Made by a program: the position numbers and the translations under genes | Assembly: GCA_937883755.1 (NCBI GenBank) | Contig: CAKZYA010000057.1 | Span: 248,001-312,000, forward strand | Reading direction: 5' to 3' | Length of the DNA: 64,000 bases | Source of the DNA: an uncultured Flammeovirgaceae bacterium | Lineage (GTDB): Bacteria; Bacteroidota; Bacteroidia; Cytophagales; Cyclobacteriaceae | Shown: positions 54,418 to 63,260 of the stretch, one piece after another | Position numbering within the stretch: the first letter of the stretch is position 1 | Layout: each line of letters opens with the position of its first letter | The notes under the pieces: model-generated | Told to the model about the DNA's origin: nothing | The model's input: only the letters and a program-made list of their open reading frames with translations | Database searches by the model: none

Positions 54418-54882
54418 ATGGAAGCACAAAAAAGCGTAGTAGATTCCCTAAATGACCTGTTAAAGGAAAACTGCGATGCCAAGCGCGGTTACAGGAAGGC
54501 TGCTGAACAGCTAGATGATCCTTCACTTAAAGGCTTGTTCATGAATTTATCTGAGCAGCGCGATAATTTCAAGAAAATTATTCGGGAAGAAATTTTAAGT
54601 CTCGGTGGTACTCCTCAGGCTTTTCGGCAGGTAGATGGGCCTATTCAAGATGCATTTACCCAGCCTCACCTACTGTTGGTACTCAATACTATTGAAAAAA
54701 CCCTGAGTGGTTGCCTACGGCTAGAAGTAAACGCCCTACAGGAACTTAAAAAGAAATTAGCTCAGTACGAAGTGAAAGAGTCTACTCACCAAGTATTGAC
54801 CGGGCAGCTAGAAAATATTCGCCTGACATTGCTCGATCTAAGGGCACTGGCAACAGAAAGTGAAGCAACGCTGAATTTCTGA
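54418..54882 (+). CDS. DUF2383 (PA2169-like) four-helix protein
   Basis: A 154-residue helical, ferritin-like protein of the DUF2383/PA2169 family: SVVDSLNDLLKENCDAKRGYRKAAEQ at the start (split here), with GLFMNLSEQRDNF and a long Glu-rich C-terminal helix. Cytosolic. Family members are stress-associated with unknown activity. It has a long AT-rich leader and its own terminator. Confidence 0.82.
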   Translation: MEAQKSVVDSLNDLLKENCDAKRGYRKAAEQLDDPSLKGLFMNLSEQRDNFKKIIREEILSLGGTPQAFRQVDGPIQDAFTQPHLLLVLNTIEKTLSGCLRLEVNALQELKKKLAQYEVKESTHQVLTGQLENIRLTLLDLRALATESEATLNF

Positions 54883-54889
54883 TATTGTA

Positions 54890-54920
54890 TGAGCCGATCT
54901 TTTTAGGTCGGCTTTTTTTA
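54890..54920 (+). terminator. rho-independent terminator after the DUF2383 gene
   Basis: AGCCGATC (54892-54899) pairs with GGTCGGCT (54906-54913) with one G-U pair, followed by seven T residues. It begins about 8 bases after the stop codon. Confidence 0.87.
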
Positions 54921-55529
54921 TGTAGTAAACCCCCGCTGCCAAAGCACAATGCTTGGCCATTGCTGAATAATTGTGGGAATATCCCAGGCAATAAAGCTGG
55001 ATGAACCATCCCGATTATGGTTGACAGGTATGATCAACTTTCCACTCTTCCAGTGGCTACGTCCGGTAACATCCTCATCAATAATGGCTTCCCCGGAATC
55101 TAATTTTTGCCAAAGCAAATCCAACTGTAGTAACGCTATTTTCTGGAATGTTGCACCTTCAAGCTGCTCGAGTACTTTGGTATCTTTATCGAGTATGCCG
55201 TAGAGAAGATAATCTGCTTTGATTTTATAAAACTCTGAATAACGCCGAGCTGAGTGCTGATGCCGATCGCGCCTATACCGAAAGGTGACGTCTTGATAAT
55301 TGGCGTACCGAGCAATTCTAAATCGCTCCTGAATGGTTACTAAACGTCCGTCGGGTTGGCTGAACACCCGGTCAATGCCATGCTGAATATCTAGTTCTTC
55401 TTTCTCAGAATGGCTTAACCGAACAGGCTCCCAACCTAGCGATTGATAAACATCGGGAAGGGCAATTTGCCGATGGACAAAATCCGTAAAAGTCCGATCT
55501 TGATGGTACGATGTTCCTTGAGACTTCAT
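54918..55529 (-). CDS. putative restriction endonuclease partner (unknown family)
   Basis: A 203-residue soluble protein encoded 56 bases after the DNA methyltransferase on the same strand. GIDRVFSQPDGRLVTIQERFR looks like the D-x(n)-Q/E-x-K/R core of a PD-(D/E)XK nuclease variant (Asp52; Gln-Glu-Arg), but the match is loose. YKIKADYLLYGILD follows. Not a Type III Res subunit: far too short and with no helicase motifs. A nuclease role rests mainly on operon context. Confidence 0.5.
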   Translation of the reverse strand: MKSQGTSYHQDRTFTDFVHRQIALPDVYQSLGWEPVRLSHSEKEELDIQHGIDRVFSQPDGRLVTIQERFRIARYANYQDVTFRYRRDRHQHSARRYSEFYKIKADYLLYGILDKDTKVLEQLEGATFQKIALLQLDLLWQKLDSGEAIIDEDVTGRSHWKSGKLIIPVNHNRDGSSSFIAWDIPTIIQQWPSIVLWQRGFTT

Positions 55530-55585
55530 AGCCTCTCAAGAAACCATTTAGCCCATTTATTTGCTGGTGAATTGCCTTGAGAAGC

Positions 55586-57325
55586 TTACGATGTAAATAA
55601 TCGTTTTATTTTGTCGGGGGCATATTGTACCTCAGCTTTAGAAAATTTAGCCTTTATTAGCTTGTAGTCGTCTTCTCGAAATACGTAAACTATTAGCACC
55701 TTAGCTTGAGACAATACTTTTTTTAATGATTTCCAACTAGAAGGCTCCTCAAAGCAAACGACCATTACTTGTTGCGAATTACGGTAGGCCTGATAGTGCA
55801 ACGTGACATTGATTGGCTCAAAAGTCTGCTCCCGAAGACAAAGCAAATGAGCACAAGCTTGCCGAATGCGTGTATCTTGGGGAGGAATAAACTGCGTTTG
55901 AAAGTACTTAAACGAAGCCTGCATTCCAGCAATAGTGACCGGCTTCTTTTTGATTCCTTCTAAGCGTAGTGTATTATCTTTTAGCGACTGCTTTAGTTCA
56001 TCATAAGCATTGCTATACTGCTCGTCAAGGGCTGTGATTTCTTGTAAGTAAGTGCCTGCTTTCTTAAGCGTATTCACAGTGAGCTTACGTTCGTACAGCA
56101 CTTCCTTACGCGGGGCATCTACAGTGTATCCTTCGCTGACCTTTTGCAAACGAGGGTGCAGCACATTACGGCACAGATCGTTCTCATTATTATTACAGAG
56201 AATACATTGTCGGCTTCCCCCATCTTCTTGGTTTAGCTCCAGAATAGCTTGCCCGGTAGTGCCCGACCCCGCAAAGAAGTCTAGGAACACCCCTTCCGGC
56301 TTATCAATGAGTCCCAAAATATATTTGAGCAGTACGGTAGGTTTAGGATACTTGATCGGGCTTCCCGATCCGAAGAGTTGTTTCAACTCTTTGGTGCCGT
56401 GACTAGTAAGTACGTTGTTAATAATTGATGAAGCGGGCTTATGCTCACTTTTTAGTTCTGATAAATATTTCTTCAGCACAAACCGTTTTCCTTTCTCCTT
56501 CGGAAAAACCAGTTTACCCGACTTTGCCCACTCTTTTACTCGCCGTTTAGCAAAAGCCCAGTAGCGTCCATCAGGCGGGTAGTATACCTCACCCGTATGC
56601 GGATTTTTAATCGGAAAGCGATCTTTTTCCGTTCCCGAGGCAGCCGAAGGATTGTCCGGCATCCAGGGACCATTCGGGTCATTATCCCGATTAATGTACT
56701 TGCTAAAGTCTTTAGGCACTCCCTTTAGTTGAAAGTGCTGCCGATCCTTGGCGTAAATCAGAATGTATTCGTGATCAGTAGCAAACCTATTAGCTGCGTC
56801 GTTAGGAGTAGTACGATTTACCCAGACGAAGTTGCCAATAAAATTGTCGGAGCCAAACAGGCCGTCACACAATAGCTTGAGGTGTGCCATTTCCCGATCA
56901 TCAATCGAGATCAGTAGTACTCCGTCATCCGTGAGCAGTTCCTGTGCTAAGCGCAACCGATGATACATGAAATTCAGCCACTTACTGTGCCGACTTGCTG
57001 ATGATTTGTCTTTACGGTTGTCGTGATAGGTTAAATGCGGATTCCCCGTGTTGTAGGGTGGATCAATGTAGATGACATCTACCCGCCGGGCGTGGGTAAT
57101 GGTTAGTGCCGAAAGCGTATGGTAATTATCTCCTTCGATAATGTAGTGAACTAGAGAATCATCGTTCCCTTCAATATCCAGCGAAGGCACTGATTTTAGG
57201 GCGGGAAACATCTGCTCGATCATTTCCACTACGGTTTCCGGTTGAGCACTCTCTTCCCATACCAAACCAAATCGCTCGTTAGGCGGAACGATTAGCGCAT
57301 CAAATAAAATCTTGAGTTGATCCAA
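55586..57325 (-). CDS. adenine-specific DNA methyltransferase, Type III Mod-like
   Basis: A 579-residue N6-adenine methyltransferase of the beta class. Motif IV DPPYNTG (Asp88-Tyr91) precedes the AdoMet-binding FAGSGTTGQAI (near 349). The ~250 residues between, including KRRVKEWAKSGKLVF and EHKPASSIINNVL, would hold the target-recognition domain. The C-terminal ~130 residues are unlike standard Mod. No res gene follows; the next gene encodes a 203-residue partner, so this is likely a two-gene R-M system of an unusual kind. Confidence 0.88.
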   Translation of the reverse strand: MDQLKILFDALIVPPNERFGLVWEESAQPETVVEMIEQMFPALKSVPSLDIEGNDDSLVHYIIEGDNYHTLSALTITHARRVDVIYIDPPYNTGNPHLTYHDNRKDKSSASRHSKWLNFMYHRLRLAQELLTDDGVLLISIDDREMAHLKLLCDGLFGSDNFIGNFVWVNRTTPNDAANRFATDHEYILIYAKDRQHFQLKGVPKDFSKYINRDNDPNGPWMPDNPSAASGTEKDRFPIKNPHTGEVYYPPDGRYWAFAKRRVKEWAKSGKLVFPKEKGKRFVLKKYLSELKSEHKPASSIINNVLTSHGTKELKQLFGSGSPIKYPKPTVLLKYILGLIDKPEGVFLDFFAGSGTTGQAILELNQEDGGSRQCILCNNNENDLCRNVLHPRLQKVSEGYTVDAPRKEVLYERKLTVNTLKKAGTYLQEITALDEQYSNAYDELKQSLKDNTLRLEGIKKKPVTIAGMQASFKYFQTQFIPPQDTRIRQACAHLLCLREQTFEPINVTLHYQAYRNSQQVMVVCFEEPSSWKSLKKVLSQAKVLIVYVFREDDYKLIKAKFSKAEVQYAPDKIKRLFTS

Positions 57326-57636
57326 AAGAAAATCAGGCTACGTTCAATCGGCTCAAATTACACTTTCTTACTTAGAATGAAAAAGGCGATTCTTAGTGTA
57401 CCGTGTTTAGATGCTAAAGTGTCCGGACAGTTATCGCACAATAGTTAGGGTACTTATGTGTATTTTCTGAAGTGTGCGTATCTATATGTTCTTTTATGAA
57501 CACGCAGGCGTTCCGATAAAGCAATTTTAAGTATTGGAAATTATAATAAACAATATAAAACAATAATAAACAGTAAAATAATTGTTTTTGATAAATAGGG
57601 TCAGCATTTTTGGGTATCACTATAACTCTTTCACCT
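57326..57636. other. intergenic region, no gene seen
   Basis: About 310 AT-rich bases between the methyltransferase and a divergent membrane-protein gene, with poly-A/T stretches around 57540-57590. No strict promoter box was seen. It should hold the promoter of the R-M-like operon. Confidence 0.35.
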
Positions 57637-58446
57637 ATGACTAACCCCTTCGCACCTGCTTTTGAAGTTTTTCAAAATCAAAATACCTATTTTCAGCGTC
57701 TTAATGACCAGCCGCAGTATCGCCGAATGATACTTAGTCAAGTACTGACTATCCTGGTATTTACCTTTTGCTACGGATCGGTCATGGGCAGTTACCACAG
57801 CTTTCTTCAGTCCCTATCTTCCGGAATTAAACTTTTCCTGCTATTCGGGCTAGCCCTTCTGATCTGTTTCCCCTCGTTCTATATTGTGCAATTGATTCTA
57901 GGCTCTAAAATTCGGATAGGTCATATGCTGACTATTATCCTGAGCGGGTTTGTCTTCATCTCCGCCATTATGCTGGCGTTTGCCCCTATCGTTGTCTTCT
58001 TTCAACTTACGGGCGATAATTACGCTTTTTTGCAACTACTTCACGTAGCGGTCTTTGTGTTTGCGGGCATTTTTGGAATGCGGTTGGTGGCAGAAGCCTT
58101 AAAACATGCTTGTGATCAGGCGAATGTTTACCCTAGAATTGGGGTTACAATATTCCGCATTTGGATCGTTATTTTCGCCTTCGTAGGTATTCAACTAGCC
58201 TGGAACATGCGCCCATTTTTAGGTAGCCCCTCACTAGCGTTTGAACTATTCCGAAATGAAACGCGGGGAAATTTTTATTCTACCTTGCTAAGAGCCACGG
58301 GCAACTTACTGGGTACTGACCAAATTAATCACCCGATTGAAATACAAAAAGCCCAAATACCGACCAGGACGAACGAAACACCTCAGGATACTGCCGTAAT
58401 AAATGAGGAAATTTATGCTCCTAATGATACCATAGTATATCCTTAA
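57637..58446 (+). CDS. multi-pass membrane protein, unknown function
   Basis: A 269-residue membrane protein with about five or six helices (ILVFTFCYGSVMG, LFLLFGLALLICFPSFYIVQLIL, MLTIILSGFVFISAIMLAFAP, LHVAVFVFAGIFGM, FRIWIVIFAFVGIQLAW). The N-terminus contains the FQNQNTYFQRLNDQPQ segment and the C-terminal tail is Thr/Glu/Pro-rich. No family named; YIP1-like proteins have similar topology. Followed after 10 bases by an HTH protein gene, suggesting co-expression. Confidence 0.6.
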   Translation: MTNPFAPAFEVFQNQNTYFQRLNDQPQYRRMILSQVLTILVFTFCYGSVMGSYHSFLQSLSSGIKLFLLFGLALLICFPSFYIVQLILGSKIRIGHMLTIILSGFVFISAIMLAFAPIVVFFQLTGDNYAFLQLLHVAVFVFAGIFGMRLVAEALKHACDQANVYPRIGVTIFRIWIVIFAFVGIQLAWNMRPFLGSPSLAFELFRNETRGNFYSTLLRATGNLLGTDQINHPIEIQKAQIPTRTNETPQDTAVINEEIYAPNDTIVYP

Positions 58447-58456
58447 TACAAAAGCC

Positions 58457-58693
58457 ATGCACGATATTATGACGTTAGAAGAGGTAGCTAATTACCTAAA
58501 GATGAAACCTCAAACAATTTACACCTGGGCTCAGAGTGGAAAAATTCCCGCTGCCAAAATTGGTAAAGAATGGCGTTTCCGTCGCTCTATCGTAGATGAA
58601 TGGTTCAACGGCCACATTGATGAGAAATTTCAGGACATTGTAAAAAAGGCTGAAAAAAAGGACGATAATGTGCGTAATCTTCGAGCTGGATAA
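58457..58693 (+). CDS. excisionase-family HTH DNA-binding protein
   Basis: A 78-residue protein with a MerR-type/excisionase-like winged helix: MTLEEVANYLKMKPQTIYTWAQ, then GKIPAAKIGKEWRFRRSIVDEWF. Such HTH proteins are small DNA-binding factors; in mobile elements they act as excisionases, though no integrase is nearby. The likely start is the ATG at 58457 or that at 58469. Follows the membrane protein by 10 bases. Confidence 0.85.
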   Translation: MHDIMTLEEVANYLKMKPQTIYTWAQSGKIPAAKIGKEWRFRRSIVDEWFNGHIDEKFQDIVKKAEKKDDNVRNLRAG

Positions 58694-58740
58694 ACTGATT
58701 GCTTATACCTAAAGTATGTGAACACAGAAACACCTTTTCA

Positions 58741-60105
58741 TCACTCCTTCACAAACGGAATATAGTAGGTCTCGTGGTCGTCAGGTACCCCTGAGCTATA
58801 ATCTCGCTTTTTCACGGTGAGTTGGTGCGGACCAGAGGGCAGTGATGCTACTGGAAGGTAGGTGAGTAACCCGGGTTGATTGTTTTCTGCCCGGCGGTAG
58901 AAGTAGAAGGTTGCAGGCTGATAGAGTGAGTCATCTACGTAGATTTGGTATACGTTGGCTAGACAGTTCAGAGCCGCTACCACATTCTCTTCGTTGTCCG
59001 AGGGAGAATTTGATTGCAAAGTATCAAGCGGACTAAAGCCAAACGTAACTTGCATACTGGTAGTAAAACCTGATTCACGAAAAGTCTCCACTTCGGGGCA
59101 GACCTGCTGAAGCGAATCATTTTCGCTCACCAGGTAGGGTAGAAAAAGCCGAAGATGGCTATGTTCTACGTATTCGGACGGGATAAGCGGCAACAGAGCC
59201 AAAGAAGAAGCCTCGAGTTTATCTTCGTAGTGGCGGTAGTGTAGCCTAAATGCACCGTCTTGATTAGGAATGAAAATCTCTTCGCTGTAGCTAAAGTTGG
59301 TAAAAAAGAAAAATATTGCCAGATAAGAAATAAGCACCGAGGCAATCACTCGCTTAGGTACGTTACTAATGAGCGTGTAGTAGATAGGTGTGTATAGCGG
59401 AGCCAACGTGAGTAAGCGAAAGAATCGGTACAGCGGAAAATACAGTTTAACAAAGGGCCGCCAGCGAATACGCTTAATCAGTCCGAGGGTAAGAAAGTCT
59501 ATGAGAAAGACAGTAGCTAATCCGAAATAGACAGCGAACAAGGCAGGAATAACCACATCAACTACCTGATTCACCCAATAGGTATCCGACAAATCGGAAA
59601 TAACAGTGTTGACCAAAATTATGGTGAGGATGACAGGCAATAGGGCAAAAAGAGCAGCGGTAATGAGAAAAACCAATAGAAATGAAAATGAAAATACGGA
59701 GCTAGTGATCTTATTAAGCCTATCAACGTAGGTTTCTACTTTGGGGGTTTTACGCTCTAGGTACTGCTGATAGCTCTCCTGATAAGAAGTCCGTGGCCAG
59801 TCTATTCCCTTCGGAAAAGCACTGATCAGACCGACAATTCCGATCCAGAAACCACGAAGAAAGAGGTAGATGATTAGGTTGACAATTAGGATACGGGAAC
59901 CAAAAAGGCCAATGACCAAGGCAACGGAAAACAGTTGCTGAACGACACCGACGTTCATACTGGTCAATATAAGACGCCCTTGCTGCCAGAGAAGCTCTGG
60001 TATGGGAAGTAACAGTACTAGCACAAAGCCGGAGATGAGTAACTCCATCTCCCAGCTACGGTTTCGCAACTTCGCCAGCGTATCTTTAAAGGTAGAATCG
60101 TCCAT
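58741..60105 (-). CDS. large membrane protein, unknown function
   Basis: A 454-residue protein. The first ~280 residues carry about seven hydrophobic segments (ELLISGFVLVLLLPIPELL, LFSVALVIGLFGSRILIVNLIIYLFL split, FLLVFLITAALFALLPVILTIILV split). The C-terminal ~170 residues are extracytoplasmic, Cys-containing and strand-like (SSLALLPLIPSEYVEHSHL, ATFYFYRRAEN). No family recognised. Converges with the HTH gene. Confidence 0.6.
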   Translation of the reverse strand: MDDSTFKDTLAKLRNRSWEMELLISGFVLVLLLPIPELLWQQGRLILTSMNVGVVQQLFSVALVIGLFGSRILIVNLIIYLFLRGFWIGIVGLISAFPKGIDWPRTSYQESYQQYLERKTPKVETYVDRLNKITSSVFSFSFLLVFLITAALFALLPVILTIILVNTVISDLSDTYWVNQVVDVVIPALFAVYFGLATVFLIDFLTLGLIKRIRWRPFVKLYFPLYRFFRLLTLAPLYTPIYYTLISNVPKRVIASVLISYLAIFFFFTNFSYSEEIFIPNQDGAFRLHYRHYEDKLEASSLALLPLIPSEYVEHSHLRLFLPYLVSENDSLQQVCPEVETFRESGFTTSMQVTFGFSPLDTLQSNSPSDNEENVVAALNCLANVYQIYVDDSLYQPATFYFYRRAENNQPGLLTYLPVASLPSGPHQLTVKKRDYSSGVPDDHETYYIPFVKE

Positions 60106-60192
60106 AGAGTGCTGTCAATCTTCCGGTGCCAAAAAATACTAAAATTTGCGTTACTCAGCCGAGCAAACTTCACAATCTTCCTATATTCAACT

Positions 60193-60861
60193 ATGAAAAA
60201 TATTCAAGCTATCGTCTTTGATGCCTACGGAACCCTGTTCAATATTAACTCGCTGGATGAGCGACTAGCCCACTATTTTGGCGACCAAGCCGAGGAAATT
60301 AGTGCTACCTGGCGACGAAAGCAATTGGAGTACACCTGGCTACGAGCGTTGATGCAGCGTTACGTTCCTTTCTCGCAGGTTACGCAAGACGCACTGGCTT
60401 ATGCTTGTCAACTAGCTAAGGTAAATCTTACTGATGAAATCTGCACAGATTTACTACAACGCTACGAAATATTAAAAGCATATCCAGAAGTACCAAGCGT
60501 TTTGCAACAGTTATCTCAATCGTACCGACTAGCTATTTTATCTAATGCTGACCCGACCTTCTTAGAACAGGCTGTACAGCATAATCAGCTAGGTAACTAT
60601 CTAGAAACCATATTAAGTGCCGACACGCTCCAGACTTTTAAGACAATGCCGCAAGTGTACCAACTAGCGGTAGATGCGCTGCAATTGCCACCCGAACAAA
60701 TCGCCTTTGTTACCTCTAACCCTTGGGATGTAGCCGGAGCTAAATCCTTCGGCCTCACCACCGTCTGGATTAACCGGGGTACTATCCCCGAGCAACTTGG
60801 ATTCATGGCTGACTACGAAGTATCTAAGTTTGAGGGGTTGGTAGCAGTGATAGGTGCGTAG
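60193..60861 (+). CDS. haloacid dehalogenase type II (HAD superfamily)
   Basis: A 222-residue HAD hydrolase of the L-2-haloacid dehalogenase type. Motif I is FDAYGTLFN (nucleophile Asp near residue 8), motif II LAILSNADP, and Lys with SNPWDVAGAKSFGLTTVWINRG at the C-terminal motifs III/IV. The start at 60193 fits the family; the open frame upstream does not. Substrate may be a haloacid or another phosphorylated or carboxylic compound. Confidence 0.88.
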   Translation: MKNIQAIVFDAYGTLFNINSLDERLAHYFGDQAEEISATWRRKQLEYTWLRALMQRYVPFSQVTQDALAYACQLAKVNLTDEICTDLLQRYEILKAYPEVPSVLQQLSQSYRLAILSNADPTFLEQAVQHNQLGNYLETILSADTLQTFKTMPQVYQLAVDALQLPPEQIAFVTSNPWDVAGAKSFGLTTVWINRGTIPEQLGFMADYEVSKFEGLVAVIGA

Positions 60862-60913
60862 CCAACTATTCGCCAGTTCTTCTCGTAGATAATAGAGAAT
60901 ACACTACACTTTT

Positions 60914-61303
60914 ATGAGCTTTCTGGGCAATTTACTTTGGATTATTTTAGGTGGTTTTATTATTGCCTTTGAGTACTTAGTATCTGGTATTTTGATGTGC
61001 CTGACGATCATCGGCATTCCCTTTGGGATACAATCTTTTAAACTGGCCGGAGCTAGCCTTTTCCCCTTTGGCAACGATGTGAAGGACGCCCCTAACCGGG
61101 GTTCAGGTATCTCTACCATTCTGAATGTGATCTGGATTCTGCTCGGCGGTATCTGGATTACCCTGACGCACCTAGTACTAGGCTTGGTACTCTGTATCAC
61201 AATTATCGGAATACCCTTCGGCTTGCAGCACTTCAAGTTAATGAAGCTGAGCTTTACTCCCTTCGGCTATTCATTTGGTGACGTAACTCCGCCTCGCCAG
61301 TAA
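60914..61303 (+). CDS. YccF-domain membrane protein
   Basis: A 129-residue protein of the YccF (DUF307) family, composed of two similar halves. Each has an L-x-x-I-L-G-G segment (LLWIILGGFIIAFEYLV; VIWILLGGIWITLTHLV) followed by a C-x-T-I-I-G-I-P-F-G motif (CLTIIGIPFGIQSFKL; CITIIGIPFGLQHFKL). The internal duplication is plain to see. Function unknown. Confidence 0.87.
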   Translation: MSFLGNLLWIILGGFIIAFEYLVSGILMCLTIIGIPFGIQSFKLAGASLFPFGNDVKDAPNRGSGISTILNVIWILLGGIWITLTHLVLGLVLCITIIGIPFGLQHFKLMKLSFTPFGYSFGDVTPPRQ

Positions 61304-61403
61304 TCTGCCACCATAGACAGTCTGGCTACGTCGTAAATGCAATTGTCTAGCTATATAATTACCTCGCCACATTATAAGCAAAGCAGACTTATAACTCGGA
61401 CAA

Positions 61404-61567
61404 CCTGCTGATATTTTCAGTGACCTTGCTAGGACATTTGATCTCTTCCTGAAACCGTCAGCACGCTTGTCTGAAGCTAGTACTCCTTCCTGATGTCGTC
61501 AGCACATTTGCTGGAACACTTGATTGCTTCCTGACACCGTCAGCAGCCTTGCTGTAGTATTGTACGG
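61404..61567 (+). repeat. 41-bp tandem repeat array (3 clear copies plus a degenerate one)
   Basis: Four units of exactly 41 bp start at 61404 (degenerate), 61445, 61486 and 61527. Each clear unit begins CTTCCTGAnnnCGTCAGCA and continues with a CTTG-containing stretch. CTGA-CGTCAG makes a short dyad inside each unit. The frame shows no coding sense. It lies in the 439-base gap before the HEPN-motif gene. Function unknown: a VNTR, an iteron-like site or a transcribed repeat are possible. Confidence 0.8.
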
Positions 61568-61742
61568 CAAGTCTTACTTTAAGGGCACGCGAGTTAATAT
61601 TTACCCTAGCAATAAATTATCGTCTGTTACTTATAGACCTAAGGAATAGTCACTATTTTGGGGACGTATAGCGTGAATACAACGTACTGTAAAGCGGTAA
61701 GTGCTACTGTAGCGTATATACAATAGTTACGCATAATAGAAC

Positions 61743-63035
61743 ATGAGAGATTTTTCGATAGATAGTTTTTCTGAAAGAATACATTCTCCAAAAACAAAAG
61801 ATTACTTTGAAGAAGTAATTAAGTCATACTACAGTGAAAGCTATAGATCTGCAGTAGTTATGTTATATTCTATTGCGATTGCCGATTTACTTTACAAATT
61901 GGAGGAATTAAAAGAAATTTTTAATGACTCCAGTGCAATTGAAATTTTAGATGATATTTCCGAATTACAAAGGAGGAATCCAAAATCTTCCGATTGGGAA
62001 AGGAAGTTGATAGAATTAACTAATCAAAAAACAAATCTTTTAGAACCCTCTGACTATTTAAACTTAAGCACTTTACAACAACATCGTCATCTTTGTGCTC
62101 ATCCGGTATTAACTCAAAGTTTTGAATTATATCGTCCAAATAAAGAAACAACAAGAGCGCATATCCGCAATATAATAGAGGGTATTTTAGCAAAGCCAGC
62201 CTTCTTATCTCGAAAAGTGTTTGACGACTTATTGCAAGACCTATCCTCGGTGAAAGCATTAATAAATAATGTGCCTCAACTTGAGAAGCACCTCAATAAT
62301 AAATATTTTGATAAGCTGAACTTATCAGTTACTGAAAAAATTTTCAAATCCTTATGGAAAGTCACTTTCAAACTGGAAAATCAACAAGCCGATCAAAATA
62401 GAAGAATTAACTTAGAAGCACTTTCAATTTTATTTAAAAGAAATTACAGTGATTTAATTACTACCATCTTGTCTGAGCAAGACTTTTACAGTGATATTAA
62501 GATATCGCTTCTATCCGATTTTATAGAATTTCTTAACAGATTTCCAGAGGTACACCGACAGCTAAATGAAAGTTTTAAAGTTCTTTCCTCTGACCTGATA
62601 AATAAAGATGCTGACTTAATAGCGTTTTCAACGTTCTGCTCAACCGAGATTGATGAGCATATTGAAAAAGTATATGATTTAGACCTGGGATGGAACAGTC
62701 CTTATGAAAAAACATATATTTCAACTTCAAGCATCTTGGCAATTTTTAACAGGTCAATTAATGAAGGTAAAAGGGATTTGGCATTTAAGTTTATAATTGA
62801 AATGTTTAGCAGAAGTGACCAATATGATACAGCAGATAGCCGATTTGATGCTTTAATTTTGCCTAATCTGAATAATTTCAATAATGAAGAATTGGAGTTG
62901 CTTGTATCAGCAATCAATGATAACTCTCAGATTTACGACCGAAGAAAAGCATCAAATTCCAATTACCAAATAAAACAGCGGATCAATCAAGTATATACAA
63001 ATTTTGACTTTTCTAAGTATCCAAAATTTAAATAG
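61743..63035 (+). CDS. HEPN-motif protein, candidate defence gene
   Basis: A 430-residue, helical, AT-rich protein with no close named family. An HEPN-like motif is visible: HRHLCAH (Arg115-x4-His120), preceded by a helical region with YYSESYRSAVVMLYSIAIADLLYKL split over residues 29-52, as in the HEPN RNase fold. The C-terminal ~290 residues are an unknown, helix-rich domain. Codon use is much more AT-rich than neighbouring genes, suggesting acquisition. It has no partner gene. HEPN enzymes are often RNases in defence or toxin systems, so a single-gene anti-phage role is possible. Confidence 0.6.
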   Translation: MRDFSIDSFSERIHSPKTKDYFEEVIKSYYSESYRSAVVMLYSIAIADLLYKLEELKEIFNDSSAIEILDDISELQRRNPKSSDWERKLIELTNQKTNLLEPSDYLNLSTLQQHRHLCAHPVLTQSFELYRPNKETTRAHIRNIIEGILAKPAFLSRKVFDDLLQDLSSVKALINNVPQLEKHLNNKYFDKLNLSVTEKIFKSLWKVTFKLENQQADQNRRINLEALSILFKRNYSDLITTILSEQDFYSDIKISLLSDFIEFLNRFPEVHRQLNESFKVLSSDLINKDADLIAFSTFCSTEIDEHIEKVYDLDLGWNSPYEKTYISTSSILAIFNRSINEGKRDLAFKFIIEMFSRSDQYDTADSRFDALILPNLNNFNNEELELLVSAINDNSQIYDRRKASNSNYQIKQRINQVYTNFDFSKYPKFK

Positions 63036-63082
63036 GTACCTGACAATGAACGCACTAGCCAATCACAAAGGATATGCGAGCA

Positions 63083-63106
63083 CGAGTCATTAAGCGAGTC
63101 ATTAAG
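63083..63106 (+). repeat. 12-bp tandem duplication
   Basis: CGAGTCATTAAG occurs twice in direct succession (63083-63094 and 63095-63106) in the gap downstream of the HEPN-motif gene. Confidence 0.6.
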
Positions 63107-63260
63107 CAAGAAGGTCAAAATCCTCCTTTCTCATAGGATAAAAACCAATCACTCCAGAAATATCCCCAAATAATCTTGAAGTAAGGTATCGAAGAATAGG
63201 AATTTACCCTTCCGTATCGTATTTAGCAATACCTGTATCCGGCTTTTTACCTACTCGACC

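Noticed and set aside
61404-61567. CRISPR array
   Set aside because: The units are contiguous with no unique spacers of constant length between repeats, and no cas genes are present.
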